Origin: Methyloferula stellata AR4
Lineage (GTDB): Bacteria > Pseudomonadota > Alphaproteobacteria > Rhizobiales > Beijerinckiaceae
Reading direction: 5' to 3'
Length of the DNA: 64,000 bases
NCBI RefSeq assembly: GCF_000385335.1
Contig: NZ_ARWA01000001.1
Span: 62,001-126,000 of the forward strand
The notes under the pieces were generated by a model, which made no database searches, was not told the DNA's origin, and was given only the letters and a program-made list of their open reading frames with translations. Position numbers and translations under genes: made by a program. How positions within the stretch are numbered: the first letter of the stretch is position 1; each line of letters opens with the position of its first letter. Positions 43,711-51,672 of the stretch are shown here, one piece after another.

Positions 43711-44112
43711 ATGATTGGATTGGTCTTGGTGACCCACGGTCATCTCGCCGACGAGTTTCGCGCGGCGCTCGAACACGTGGTCGGTCCGCAGCCGCAGATC
43801 GCGACCATTTCGGTCGGGCCCGAAGATGACATGGAACAAAGGCGCCAGGAAATCCTCGAGGCGATCGGCTCTGTCGACACCGGATCGGGCGTCGTTATTC
43901 TGACGGATATGTTCGGCGGCACGCCGTCGAACCTCGCCATCTCGGTGATGAATGGCGCGAATGTCGAAGTCGTCGCCGGCATCAATCTGCCAATGCTGAT
44001 CAAGCTCGTTTCGGTGCGCGATACGGCGCTTCTCGAACAAGCTGTCATTCAAGCCCAGGATGCCGGGCGCAAATATATTTATGTCGCGAGCCGGGTGCTC
44101 GCCGGCAAATGA
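43711..44112 (+). CDS. PTS EIIA component, mannose type
   Basis: 133 aa EIIA-Man fold protein. The phosphorylatable histidine is H9 in VTHGHLAD, and the conserved LTDMFGGTPSNLA segment is present. In alphaproteobacteria this EIIA lacks EIIB/EIIC partners and works in the nitrogen/regulatory PTS with PtsP and HPr rather than in sugar uptake. Coupled to ptsH by a 4 bp overlap. Confidence 0.93.
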   Translation: MIGLVLVTHGHLADEFRAALEHVVGPQPQIATISVGPEDDMEQRRQEILEAIGSVDTGSGVVILTDMFGGTPSNLAISVMNGANVEVVAGINLPMLIKLVSVRDTALLEQAVIQAQDAGRKYIYVASRVLAGK

Positions 44113-44444
44113 GCTCCGACGGGCATTCTGCGCCGGACGAAGAGGATTGCCCGGCGCCGCCCGCGCCCGAAGGCGGCTTTCTGCGCGAGATCAAGATCAT
44201 CAATAAGAAAGGCCTGCACGCGCGCGCGACGGTGAAATTCGTGCAATGCGTCGAGATGTTCGAGGCCGAAGTCACCGTCAGCCGCTGCGGCGAGACGGTC
44301 GGCGGCCTCTCCATCATGGGGATCTTGACGCTCGGCGCCGGGATAGGAACATCGATCTATGTCGGCGCCAAGGGACCCCAGGCGCAAGACGTGCTCGACG
44401 CACTTGAAAAGCTCGTTGCGAACAAATTCGACGAAGACGAATAA
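44109..44444 (+). CDS. ptsH: Phosphocarrier protein HPr
   Basis: 111 aa with an acidic ~22-residue N-terminal extension before the HPr fold. H37 in KKGLHARA is equivalent to His15, and S68 in GGLSIMGIL is equivalent to Ser46, the site used by HPr kinase. Both are therefore present, and the kinase is encoded nearby. Phosphate passes from PtsP to H37 and on to EIIA. A palindromic repeat follows the gene. Confidence 0.94.
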   Translation: MSSDGHSAPDEEDCPAPPAPEGGFLREIKIINKKGLHARATVKFVQCVEMFEAEVTVSRCGETVGGLSIMGILTLGAGIGTSIYVGAKGPQAQDVLDALEKLVANKFDEDE

Positions 44445-44498
44445 ATGCCGCGAGTTTCCGGGCTTAGAGCAGCGGATCTTCGGAGGTCGGCGCGTCTC

Positions 44499-44630
44499 CT
44501 TCTCCCTGTGGGAGAAGGTGTCATGCAAAGCATGACGGATGAGGGGTTATGATCCTTCAGAACTTACAAGGATCGTAACCCCTCACCCGGTTTGCTTCGC
44601 AAACCACCCTCTCCCTCTGGGAGAGGGTTT
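44499..44630. repeat. Palindromic intergenic repeat, copy 4
   Basis: Same family as at 3578, 5457 and 6356: CCTTCTCCC...GGGAGAAGG, GGATGAGGGGTTA, a short centre, TAACCCCTCACCCGG, GTTTGCTTCGCAAAC and CCCTCTCCC...GGGAGAGGG. It lies between convergent ptsH and pntB, probably acting as or together with a terminator. Confidence 0.85.
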
Positions 44631-44660
44631 GCGCGTTCGGCTCTAATTGGGATTCTAACC

Positions 44661-46055
44661 TTAGAGCGCCTTCAAAATATTATCGACGACCTTCTTGGCA
44701 TCGCCAAACAGCATCATCGTATTGTCACGGAAGAAAAGCTCGTTCTCGACGCCGGCATAGCCCGAGCCCATGCCGCGTTTGACGAAGAGGACGGTCTTCG
44801 CCTTTTCGACGTCGAGGATCGGCATGCCATAGATCGCCGATGTCTTGTCGGTCTTCGCCGCCGGATTGGTCACATCGTTCGCACCGATGACGAAGGCGAC
44901 GTCCGCCTGGCCGAATTCGGAATTGATGTCTTCCAACTCGAACACTTCGTCGTAAGGCACATTGGCTTCGGCGAGCAGCACATTCATATGGCCGGGCATG
45001 CGGCCGGCAACCGGATGGATCGCATATTTGACGTCGACGCCCTTCTTTTTAAGCGCGTCCGCCATCTCGCGCAGCGAATGCTGGGCCTGAGCCACCGCCA
45101 TGCCGTATCCCGGCACGATGATGATCTTCTCGGCATTCTCCATGATATAGGCGGCGTCCTCGGCCGAGCCCTGCTTGACCGGCCGCGTCTCGACATGGCC
45201 CGCAGCAACAGCCGTCTCGCCGCCAAAGCCGCCGAGAATGACGGAGATGAACGAGCGGTTCATCGCCTTGCACATGATATAGGACAGGATCGCGCCGGAC
45301 GAGCCGACGAGCGCGCCGGTGATGATCAGTGCGAGATTGCCGAGGGTGAAGCCGATGCCGGCCGCCGCCCAGCCCGAATAGGAATTCAGCATCGACACGA
45401 CGACCGGCATGTCGGCGCCGCCGATCGGGATGATGAGCAGAAGCCCAAGCCCGAACGAGACGAGGACGATCAAGCCGAAGAGCAAATGGCTCGCCGACGT
45501 GCAGAAGAGCGCGATCAGCAGGACCAGCAGGATGCCGAGCCCGATATTGATGGCGTGGCGCTGCGGCAGAAGGATCGGCTTGCCGGACATGCGTCCGTCG
45601 AGCTTCAAGAAGGCGATGACCGAACCTGTGAAGGTCACGGCGCCAATGGCCGCGCCGATCGACATTTCGATCAGGCTCGCACCATGGATCGCACCGGGCA
45701 CACCAATGCCGAAAGCCTGCGGCGCTTCGAGCGCGCCGGCCGCGACGAGCACGGCGGCAAGGCCGACGAGCGCGTGAAAGAAGGCGACGAGCTGCGGCAT
45801 GGCCGTCATCTGGACGGTGCGGGCGCGCCAGGCGCCGATGCCGCCGCCGATCGCGATGCCGACAACCACAAGCACCCAGGCGCCTATGCCGGATGGGATC
45901 TGATAGGCGAGCGTCGTCACGATGGCGATCGCCATGCCGATCATGCCGAAGAGATTGCCCTTGCGCGAACTTGCCGGCGAAGACAATCCACGCAGCGCGA
46001 GGATGAAGAGAATGCCCGAGACGAGATAAAGAAGGGCCGCGAGATTGGCGTTCAT
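44661..46055 (-). CDS. pntB: NAD(P) transhydrogenase beta subunit
   Basis: 464 aa: about nine membrane helices in the first 280 residues, then the cytosolic NADP(H)-binding domain III ([10 protein letters not shown] fingerprint, [28 protein letters not shown]). The enzyme couples proton translocation to hydride transfer between NADH and NADP. Last gene of the pntAA-pntAB-pntB operon; its start lies 4 bp after the pntAB stop. Confidence 0.96.
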   Translation of the reverse strand: MNANLAALLYLVSGILFILALRGLSSPASSRKGNLFGMIGMAIAIVTTLAYQIPSGIGAWVLVVVGIAIGGGIGAWRARTVQMTAMPQLVAFFHALVGLAAVLVAAGALEAPQAFGIGVPGAIHGASLIEMSIGAAIGAVTFTGSVIAFLKLDGRMSGKPILLPQRHAINIGLGILLVLLIALFCTSASHLLFGLIVLVSFGLGLLLIIPIGGADMPVVVSMLNSYSGWAAAGIGFTLGNLALIITGALVGSSGAILSYIMCKAMNRSFISVILGGFGGETAVAAGHVETRPVKQGSAEDAAYIMENAEKIIIVPGYGMAVAQAQHSLREMADALKKKGVDVKYAIHPVAGRMPGHMNVLLAEANVPYDEVFELEDINSEFGQADVAFVIGANDVTNPAAKTDKTSAIYGMPILDVEKAKTVLFVKRGMGSGYAGVENELFFRDNTMMLFGDAKKVVDNILKAL

Positions 46056-46059
46056 CGGC

Positions 46060-46509
46060 TCAGCCCTTCTTCTTATACATGGAGAGCATGCGCTCGGTGA
46101 CGAGGAAGCCGCCGAATATGTTGACCGATGCCAATATGAGCGCGATGAAGCCGAAGATGCGGGCCCAGATCGGGCCGTCGTCGCCGATCTGCGTGGCGCT
46201 GACGCCGACGGAGAGCAATGCGCCGACGACGATCACCGATGAGATCGCGTTGGTCACCGACATCAAAGGCGTGTGCAGAGCCGGCGTCACCGACCAGACG
46301 ACATAATAGCCGACGAAAACGGCGAGAGCGAAAATCGCCAGCCGGAAGACGAAAGGATCGATGGCCCCGCCCGTCGCTATATGAGCGCCGGTGCCGGCCA
46401 TATGCGCGATTTGATCGGCATAGGATTGTGCCGCATCCGCCGCCTGACGTGCGACGTCGGCCGCGGCCTGGGCCTTATCAAGTAATTGCTGTTCGGTGCC
46501 CGTCGCCAT
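46060..46509 (-). CDS. pntAB: NAD(P) transhydrogenase alpha subunit part 2 (membrane)
   Basis: 149 aa. An N-terminal Ala/Gln-rich helix precedes four membrane helices (from about residue 55), ending in the KK-rich tail LSMYKKKG. This is the split form of the alpha subunit found in alphaproteobacteria such as Rhodospirillum. GGAGGG precedes the ATG. It sits 69 bp downstream of pntAA. Confidence 0.95.
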   Translation of the reverse strand: MATGTEQQLLDKAQAAADVARQAADAAQSYADQIAHMAGTGAHIATGGAIDPFVFRLAIFALAVFVGYYVVWSVTPALHTPLMSVTNAISSVIVVGALLSVGVSATQIGDDGPIWARIFGFIALILASVNIFGGFLVTERMLSMYKKKG

Positions 46510-46578
46510 TTGGACAGTCCCTCCAGGTTTCCAGCCAATAAGATTTTATTTTTGTCGATCCTTGCGAATGCAGCAGGA

Positions 46579-47718
46579 TCAGGCCGCCAATTGGAAATTC
46601 GGATGCACCAGCGCACCATCTTTGGTGAGCAAGGTCGCCTTGACGAGTTCGTCGTCCCATTGGATCGCAAGCGCCTTGGTCTCCTTGTTGATCAAGGTTT
46701 CCACGAAGGCGAGAAGGTTTTTCGCATAGAGCGCGGACGCGGTGGCAGGCAGCCGCCCCGCGACATTGAGATTTCCGACGATCTTCACGCCATTGGCAGT
46801 GACGACGGTTTCACCAGGCTTTGCCAATTCGCAATTGCCGCCGCGCTCGACCGCCAGATCGATGATGACCGAGCCGGGCTTCATCGAATGCACCATCTCG
46901 GCCGTGATCAGTACAGGTGCCGGACGGCCGGGGATCAAGGCCGTCGTGATGACGATATCCTGCTTCGCAATATGCGAGGCCGTCAGCGCCGCCTGTTTGG
47001 CTTTATAGTCGGCCGACATCTCCTTGGCATAGCCGCCGGCCGTTTCGGCCTGTTTGAATTCCTCGTCTTCGACGGCAATGAATTTGGCGCCGAGCGATTC
47101 GACCTGCTCTTTGGTCGCCGGGCGCACATCGGTCGCCGTCACGATCGCGCCCATGCGGCGCGCCGTGGCAATCGCCTGCAGACCCGCGACGCCGACGCCC
47201 ATGACGAAGACCTTCGCGGCCGGAACCGTGCCTGCCGCGGTCATCATCATCGGCATCGCCCGGCCATATTCGGCGGCGGCATCAACAACGGCGCGATAGC
47301 CCGCGAGATTGGCCTGGCTCGACAGGACGTCCATGACCTGCGCGCGCGTGATGCGCGGCATGAGTTCCATGGCGAAAGTCGAGACGCCGCCGGAGGCCAA
47401 CGAATTCAGGGCATCGATATGGCCATAGGGGTCCATGACGGCGATGACCGCCGCGCCGGCTTTGACGCCGGCCAATTCCGCCAGGCTTGGGCGGCGGACG
47501 CGCAATATAATGTCGGCATTCGCCACGGCCGCGCCGGCATCGGGAACCACGCTCGCCCCCGCCGCCGCATAATCGGCATCGAGGAAGCCGGATTTCAGGC
47601 CGGCGCCAGCCTGAACCGCGACCTCGGCGCCGAGGCCTATGAATTTTTTGACGGTTTCGGGGGTCGCGGCAACCCGCGCTTCGGAGGAATCTGACTCGGC
47701 TGGAACAGCGATACGCAT
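46579..47718 (-). CDS. pntAA: NAD(P) transhydrogenase alpha subunit part 1 (NAD-binding)
   Basis: 379 aa soluble domain I. Features: RIAVPAESDSSEARVAATPETV start, the NAD-binding glycine segment VFVMGVGVAGLQAIATARRMGA, and TALIPGRPAPVL. ATG at 47718 with CGGAG six bases upstream is chosen over the open frame that reaches 47775. Alanine-dehydrogenase/PNT fold. It heads the operon. Confidence 0.96.
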   Translation of the reverse strand: MRIAVPAESDSSEARVAATPETVKKFIGLGAEVAVQAGAGLKSGFLDADYAAAGASVVPDAGAAVANADIILRVRRPSLAELAGVKAGAAVIAVMDPYGHIDALNSLASGGVSTFAMELMPRITRAQVMDVLSSQANLAGYRAVVDAAAEYGRAMPMMMTAAGTVPAAKVFVMGVGVAGLQAIATARRMGAIVTATDVRPATKEQVESLGAKFIAVEDEEFKQAETAGGYAKEMSADYKAKQAALTASHIAKQDIVITTALIPGRPAPVLITAEMVHSMKPGSVIIDLAVERGGNCELAKPGETVVTANGVKIVGNLNVAGRLPATASALYAKNLLAFVETLINKETKALAIQWDDELVKATLLTKDGALVHPNFQLAA

Positions 47719-47765
47719 GATGTCTCCGAAGAGCTGAGATGCCACAATAACTTCAGTCGTTTCAG

Positions 47766-47785
47766 CACGCCGCAATGGCGGCGTG
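47766..47785. other. Short intergenic hairpin upstream of pntAA
   Basis: Perfect 8-bp inverted repeat CACGCCGC / GCGGCGTG with a four-base loop, between the COX subunit IV stop and the pntAA start. No T-run on either side, so its function (operator, RNA processing) is unclear. Confidence 0.4.
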
Positions 47786-47830
47786 TCAGAGACGTAGACG
47801 AAAGCGTCGGAAATTATCTGTCGGGCAGGA

Positions 47831-47980
47831 TCAGCCCCAGAGAACAGCCAGCAGGATCACGATCAGGATCACACCGGCGCCGCCGTATTTGAGAAGCTTC
47901 AGAAAGAGGTGATAGGTGCGGTCGTGTTCGGCGTAATCCATATCGGGATGGTCTCCCGCCGCGGCATGAACTTCATCCAT
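47831..47980 (-). CDS. aa3-type cytochrome c oxidase subunit IV
   Basis: 49 aa small membrane protein. It begins MDEVHAAAGD, then has the family motif HPDMDYAEHDRTYHLF and a single C-terminal helix (GVILIVILLAVLWG). This is the bacterial aa3 oxidase subunit IV family (COX4_pro_2), often near pnt genes in alphaproteobacteria. GGAGGG lies five bases before the ATG. It may be co-transcribed with the pnt operon, which starts 112 bp downstream. Oxidase core subunits are not in the window. Confidence 0.9.
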   Translation of the reverse strand: MDEVHAAAGDHPDMDYAEHDRTYHLFLKLLKYGGAGVILIVILLAVLWG

Positions 47981-48122
47981 GAGTGCCCTCCAAACAGTGC
48001 CTGGTCATTTTATGCCATAGGCATCGCAACGATTTTGTTGGGATGCAAGAGGGTTTCTAAGCAAAATCCGCAAAAATTCCGCGAGATGGCCTGTCAGACA
48101 GCTTAAAATTCCAGCATGGGTC

Positions 48123-49490
48123 TCAAGAAACCGCCCCGGCGAGGCCCGCCTTGTCGAGTGCCGCGGCCTGGCGCCGGCCCAAGACCGCCTGATCGAAGCC
48201 GGCGATGGCCTCATTGAACAGACGGTAAAAATTCAATTTCACATCGAGATGCAGAAACACACTGCCGAGCCCAATCGCCGCGCGGTCCATGAAGACGAAT
48301 TCGCGCGGAACCGTCAGCGGGCCATATTTCTTCAAAGCCTCATGCATGTGAAAGGCTTCCTTGCGGCCGTATTTTCCGGGCGCGATGCCGTCGGCGATGG
48401 TCCGCGCCCGGTCCTCCAGCAGCGGCCCATAAATGAACCGCGCCCAGATGTTCAAGGTCTCGATCAGATCCTTGGTGAGGCCGCGAAAGCCCCAGGTCTC
48501 GTAAGCATGTACGACGCGGGCTGGCTCATTGTGCAGCAGGCCCTCATAGAGATCGACAACGCCGCCGACGAAAGACGGCGGAAAGATCCGGACGCAGCCA
48601 TAATCGAGAAGATTGATGCCTTGCGCCTCGCCTGTCGCCGCGTCGCGGAAGACGGAATAATTGCCGAGATGCGGGTCGCCGTGAATGACGCCATATTGAT
48701 TGAACGGCTTCCACCAGGCGGCATAAAGCGCGGCGCCGATGCGATTGCGCGAGTCTTGATCTGCTTCCTTGAAGGTCAGCATGCGTTCGCCCTCGAGCCA
48801 ATCCATGGTGAGAAGGCGATGAGTCGAGAGCGCGCCATCGACCGCAGGCACACGGACATCGGCGAGCGGCGCCAGAATGTCGCTATAAAGCCGCGCGTGT
48901 TTGGCCTCGCGGCCATAATCCAATTCTTCACGGATGCGCTCCGCGATCTCTTTCGTCATTTCGCGCGTGTCGATCGCCGGGCGAAACCTGCGGTGCAAAG
49001 CGAAGATCACATCGAGCTGCTGCAGATCGGCTTCGACGGCAGACGTCATGTCGGGATATTGCAGCTTGCAGGCGAGCTGCCTGCCCTCGAGGCTGACCGC
49101 GCGATGCACTTGGCCGAGCGAAGCCGCCGCGGAAGGCTTCAAGTCGAAGGATTTGAAACGCGCCTGCCAATTTGGGCCGAGTTCGGCCTGCATCCGGCGC
49201 TTGACGAAAGCCGCGCCCATCGGCGGCGCATCACTTTGGAGCTTTGCCAGCTCTTCGGCATATTCCGGTGGCAAGGCGTCTGGAATCGTCGCGAGCATTT
49301 GCGCGACTTTCATCATCGGGCCTTTGAGCGAGCCGAGCGCCTTCGTCAGCGCGGCGGCGCTCGACGCGTCATTGCCGCCGGTACCGAGAAGCCGCGCCGC
49401 CGCGATGCGCGCGGCGATCCCGCCGACATTAGCGCCGACCCGCGCATAGCGGACGGCGCGGGCCGAAAGGCGGTTTGATTCGTCGTTCAT
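48123..49490 (-). CDS. ABC1/UbiB-family atypical protein kinase
   Basis: 455 aa AarF/UbiB/ABC1 kinase-like protein. Family motifs: KGPMMKVAQML (KxGQ-like motif, read here as KVAQ), AAASLGQVHRA (A-rich loop), ACKLQYPD (lysine), VIHGDPHLGNY and LLDYG (metal site). Members support ubiquinone biosynthesis or lipid homeostasis. ATG at 49490 is chosen since homology begins shortly after; the frame is open to 49607. No ubiquinone genes are adjacent. Confidence 0.9.
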   Translation of the reverse strand: MNDESNRLSARAVRYARVGANVGGIAARIAAARLLGTGGNDASSAAALTKALGSLKGPMMKVAQMLATIPDALPPEYAEELAKLQSDAPPMGAAFVKRRMQAELGPNWQARFKSFDLKPSAAASLGQVHRAVSLEGRQLACKLQYPDMTSAVEADLQQLDVIFALHRRFRPAIDTREMTKEIAERIREELDYGREAKHARLYSDILAPLADVRVPAVDGALSTHRLLTMDWLEGERMLTFKEADQDSRNRIGAALYAAWWKPFNQYGVIHGDPHLGNYSVFRDAATGEAQGINLLDYGCVRIFPPSFVGGVVDLYEGLLHNEPARVVHAYETWGFRGLTKDLIETLNIWARFIYGPLLEDRARTIADGIAPGKYGRKEAFHMHEALKKYGPLTVPREFVFMDRAAIGLGSVFLHLDVKLNFYRLFNEAIAGFDQAVLGRRQAAALDKAGLAGAVS

Positions 49491-49694
49491 GGGTTCTTTT
49501 CTGCCGTGGGACCATTTGAGGCCTCGTATATAATCCTCAAATCCCTGGCGGGTTAGCTTATAGCGCATTAGTGATGCGGAGCGGCTGATCGCCCTGCTAA
49601 GCTCCATATACGCCTTCCGAATGACGCCGATCCGAACCTCGCGCGGGCGTAATCCGAACTGTGGGTCCTGTAACCGGCTTTTTCATCAGGCCGC

Positions 49695-49955
49695 CTAACC
49701 CAAAATATCCCGCGCTGTCGCGATGATCCGGTCGAACTCGCGCTGAATGTCGACAAGTAGACGATCGTCGATGGACGCGCCGGCGGCATCGGCGAGCTTC
49801 CGGGTCAGGCGGTCCGAAAGCATACGCAAGCTATCCATGGGATCGACGGTGCGCTGCACATGTTCTGCAAGGAGCAGGCAAACGATCTCGTCCAGCGCCA
49901 TCACCTGCGCAAGCAGACCCTTGAGCACGTCGGCATTGCCATTATTGTCAGACAT
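49695..49955 (-). CDS. Small hypothetical protein
   Basis: 86 aa, all-helical and without signal peptide: an acidic helix (LKGLLAQVMALDEIVCLLLAEHV), a loop, and a second amphipathic part (LRMLSDRLTRKLADAAG, IQREFDRIIATARDIL). GGAGG lies four bases before the ATG. The frame is open further upstream but without coding features. Family not recognised. Confidence 0.65.
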   Translation of the reverse strand: MSDNNGNADVLKGLLAQVMALDEIVCLLLAEHVQRTVDPMDSLRMLSDRLTRKLADAAGASIDDRLLVDIQREFDRIIATARDILG

Positions 49956-50190
49956 CGAACCTCCGGTGTTGGCCGGAGATAATACCTTTCCAAAGCGAGA
50001 AATTGTTGCGTCGAATTGTCTTGATAGATGACGCGCCGAGTCAAAATCGTCGAGGCGCCTGACGGTTGGCGCTGGCGAAACAGCCAAAGATATATTCACC
50101 GCTTGGATCAGGGCCTGTCGCGCAAAGATGCGGCTGCCGCGCGCAAAGGCTCAAAGCTTTGCGGACAGACCCCGATTCAGGCGATCGACG

Positions 50191-50439
50191 TCAGTTGTAA
50201 GTCGACATGCTATGGCCTTCGGCCCGTTCGTAAAAGTCATTCAAGTCTTCCATGGGAATAACGGCCATAGCCTTGCCGTTCATCTCGCCGACCATAACCG
50301 TGACCGTCTTGCCGCTCTTCAATTTGACGGTCATTTCCTTTTGATAGTGCAAGCCGTCGAGGCCAGCAGCCAACGCGATAGGAGCGACGCCGATAATGGC
50401 CGCGGCGATGGCTAAAGAACGGAACAATTTTACGTTCAT
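50191..50439 (-). CDS. Small secreted hypothetical protein
   Basis: 82 aa. A signal peptide (MNVKLFRSLAIAAAIIGVAPIALA) is followed by a short mature domain of about 58 residues with two beta strands (KEMTVKLKSGKTVTVMVGEMNGK) and the tail DFYERAEGHSMSTYN. Purine-rich AGAGAGGA precedes the ATG. The open frame continues upstream into the pepF remnant, but that portion is not part of the gene. Function unknown. Confidence 0.7.
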   Translation of the reverse strand: MNVKLFRSLAIAAAIIGVAPIALAAGLDGLHYQKEMTVKLKSGKTVTVMVGEMNGKAMAVIPMEDLNDFYERAEGHSMSTYN

Positions 50440-50600
50440 GCGACATTCCTCTCTCTTCAAAACGAAAAGCACATGAAAATCTGCTTTTTCGCTATCGCCT
50501 AAACGATCATAGGCACAGAGCTTATTCGCGGACTCGTAGCAGAAAGTTACAGCGCGACACCCGATTGACCGGGTGGCCGCGTCAGCGCCGACCTCGGCGT

Positions 50601-50753
50601 CTACTTCCCCTCCAGCCCTTCCAGCTCCGCGATCATCCCCTCGATCATCGTAAGCCCGATCTGCCAGAAGGCCGGATCGCGCGCGTCGAACCCGAGGGGC
50701 GCCAGCAATTCGGAATGATGCTCGGTGCCGACCCCCGAAAGCATGGCGAAATC
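50601..50753 (-). pseudogene. Remnant of pepF: last ~50 codons
   Basis: Read on the minus strand this encodes AMLSGVGTEHHSELL, then APLGFDARDPAFWQ, IGLTMIEGMIAELEGLEGK and a stop. It is nearly the same as the C-terminus of the intact oligoendopeptidase F at 54508 (AMLSAGGTKHHSELL ... ELEGLEGK). It is in the same orientation, has its own TAG stop, and its left edge at 50753 touches the doc stop codon exactly. The rest of the peptidase gene is absent, so it is a duplicated fragment, not a functional gene. Confidence 0.88.
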
Positions 50754-51134
50754 TCAAGGCCAGTGGTCTTTGACCCATTGGGCGAAGGCCTCTTCACCGA
50801 TTTCCCCGGCGGCAAGTGCCAGAAAACTCGCTGTCGCATCTGCCGGGGGCACTTTGAAGTCTATTCCGTTCAAACCAAGGAACACGATGAATGCCGCGAA
50901 AGCCGCGCGCTTGTTGCCGTCAACGAACGGATGATTGCGGGCAATGCCGAATGCGTAGGCGCTCGCAAGCACGGCGAGATCGGTTTCTCCATAGGCGAAG
51001 CGATTGAGCGGTTTCGCCAGCGCGGACTCTAGAAGACCTAAGTCCCGGATACCTTCCGGGCCTCCGAAGAGCGCCAATTGTTCACCATGAATATCAAGCA
51101 CGATATCGACGTCGAGCCACAAAGGCTCCGTCAT
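50754..51134 (-). CDS. doc: Death-on-curing (Doc/Fic) toxin
   Basis: 126 aa Fic-fold toxin. The Fic motif is HPFVDGNKR (residues 68-76), as in Doc, which phosphorylates EF-Tu and blocks translation; the usual Glu/Asn residues around it are intact. It starts within the antitoxin stop (ATGA). Its stop is directly followed by the pepF remnant. The module lies between two pepF 3' fragments, suggesting acquisition by recombination. Confidence 0.9.
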   Translation of the reverse strand: MTEPLWLDVDIVLDIHGEQLALFGGPEGIRDLGLLESALAKPLNRFAYGETDLAVLASAYAFGIARNHPFVDGNKRAAFAAFIVFLGLNGIDFKVPPADATASFLALAAGEIGEEAFAQWVKDHWP

Positions 51135-51391
51135 TTGGCGAGCGCTTTGAATGTATCCGCGTAATCGCGGAAAGCCTTGCGCGCGATCTCCATTGCCTTC
51201 GCGTGATGCGGATCATAGGGGCTGAGCTTTAAGCCACGCTCAGTCTGTTCGACGATGTGCAGCTTGTCGCCTTCCTTCAATCGAAGACGTGCCAGAAGTT
51301 CCTTCGGGAGAATGACCCCAACCGAATTGCCAATCTTGCGGATCTGAAGGACGGCGCCTTCGATTTCTGCATCCTGTCCTTCGATGCCCAT
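51131..51391 (-). CDS. AbrB/MazE-type antitoxin
   Basis: 86 aa. A swapped-hairpin AbrB DNA-binding domain occupies the N-terminal half (LQIRKIGNSVGVILPKELLARLRLKEGDKLHI). The acidic/basic C-terminal tail (AKAMEIARKAFRDYADTFKALAK) would wrap the Doc toxin. CGGAG lies seven bases before the ATG. An inverted repeat at 51403 just upstream is a likely autoregulatory operator. Order antitoxin-toxin, translationally coupled. Confidence 0.88.
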   Translation of the reverse strand: MGIEGQDAEIEGAVLQIRKIGNSVGVILPKELLARLRLKEGDKLHIVEQTERGLKLSPYDPHHAKAMEIARKAFRDYADTFKALAK

Positions 51392-51402
51392 GGCAAAACT
51401 CC

Positions 51403-51421
51403 GTTATACAGATTGTATAAC
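51403..51421 (-). promoter_or_regulatory. Operator-like inverted repeat of the Doc/AbrB module
   Basis: Perfect 8-bp inverted repeat GTTATACA / TGTATAAC with a 3-base spacer, 11 bases upstream of the AbrB start. The AT-rich sequence around it would also contain the -10 region. It fits autorepression by the AbrB antitoxin; binding is inferred. Confidence 0.6.
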
Positions 51422-51478
51422 ATAAATAATGCAGAGCTGGAAGGCTTCCAGTCCCGCGGAGGCCCGATTCTAAGCCGT

Positions 51479-51580
51479 TTCCCCTCCAGCTCCGCAAATT
51501 GTGCCCACGATCAAGTTGACCTGCCAGAAGATCGGCGGGCGCGTCGAGCCCAGAGGTCCTGCAGTTCCGACATCGGCAAG
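51479..51580 (-). pseudogene. Degenerate second remnant of the pepF 3' end
   Basis: The plus-strand sequence TTCCCCTCCAGCTCCGC, then CCTGCCAGAAGATCGGCG and GCGTCGAGCCCAGAGG, tracks the pepF terminus (TTCCCTTCCAGCCCC, TCTGCCAGAAGGCCGG, GCATCGAGCCCGAAGG) with insertions and substitutions. It no longer encodes a continuous frame. Orientation is as in pepF. It sits between the divergent AbrB and HNH-toxin genes. Confidence 0.6.
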
Positions 51581-51672
51581 GCTTGCTCGTTGTGGAATCG
51601 CCATTCCGCATAGAGCGGTCCCTCTTCAGCGAAGACAAATGTTCACTGTATGTTCTTTCCGAAAGGTGGAAC

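Noticed and set aside
44592-47694. Open frames of 400-500 codons on the plus strand across the pnt genes
   Set aside because: They lie opposite clearly recognisable pntB and pntAA and have Arg/His/Asp-rich composition typical of antisense frames.
50028-50261. A 77-codon plus-strand frame
   Set aside because: It has no ribosome site, overlaps the small secreted protein gene in antisense, and its composition does not suggest a protein.
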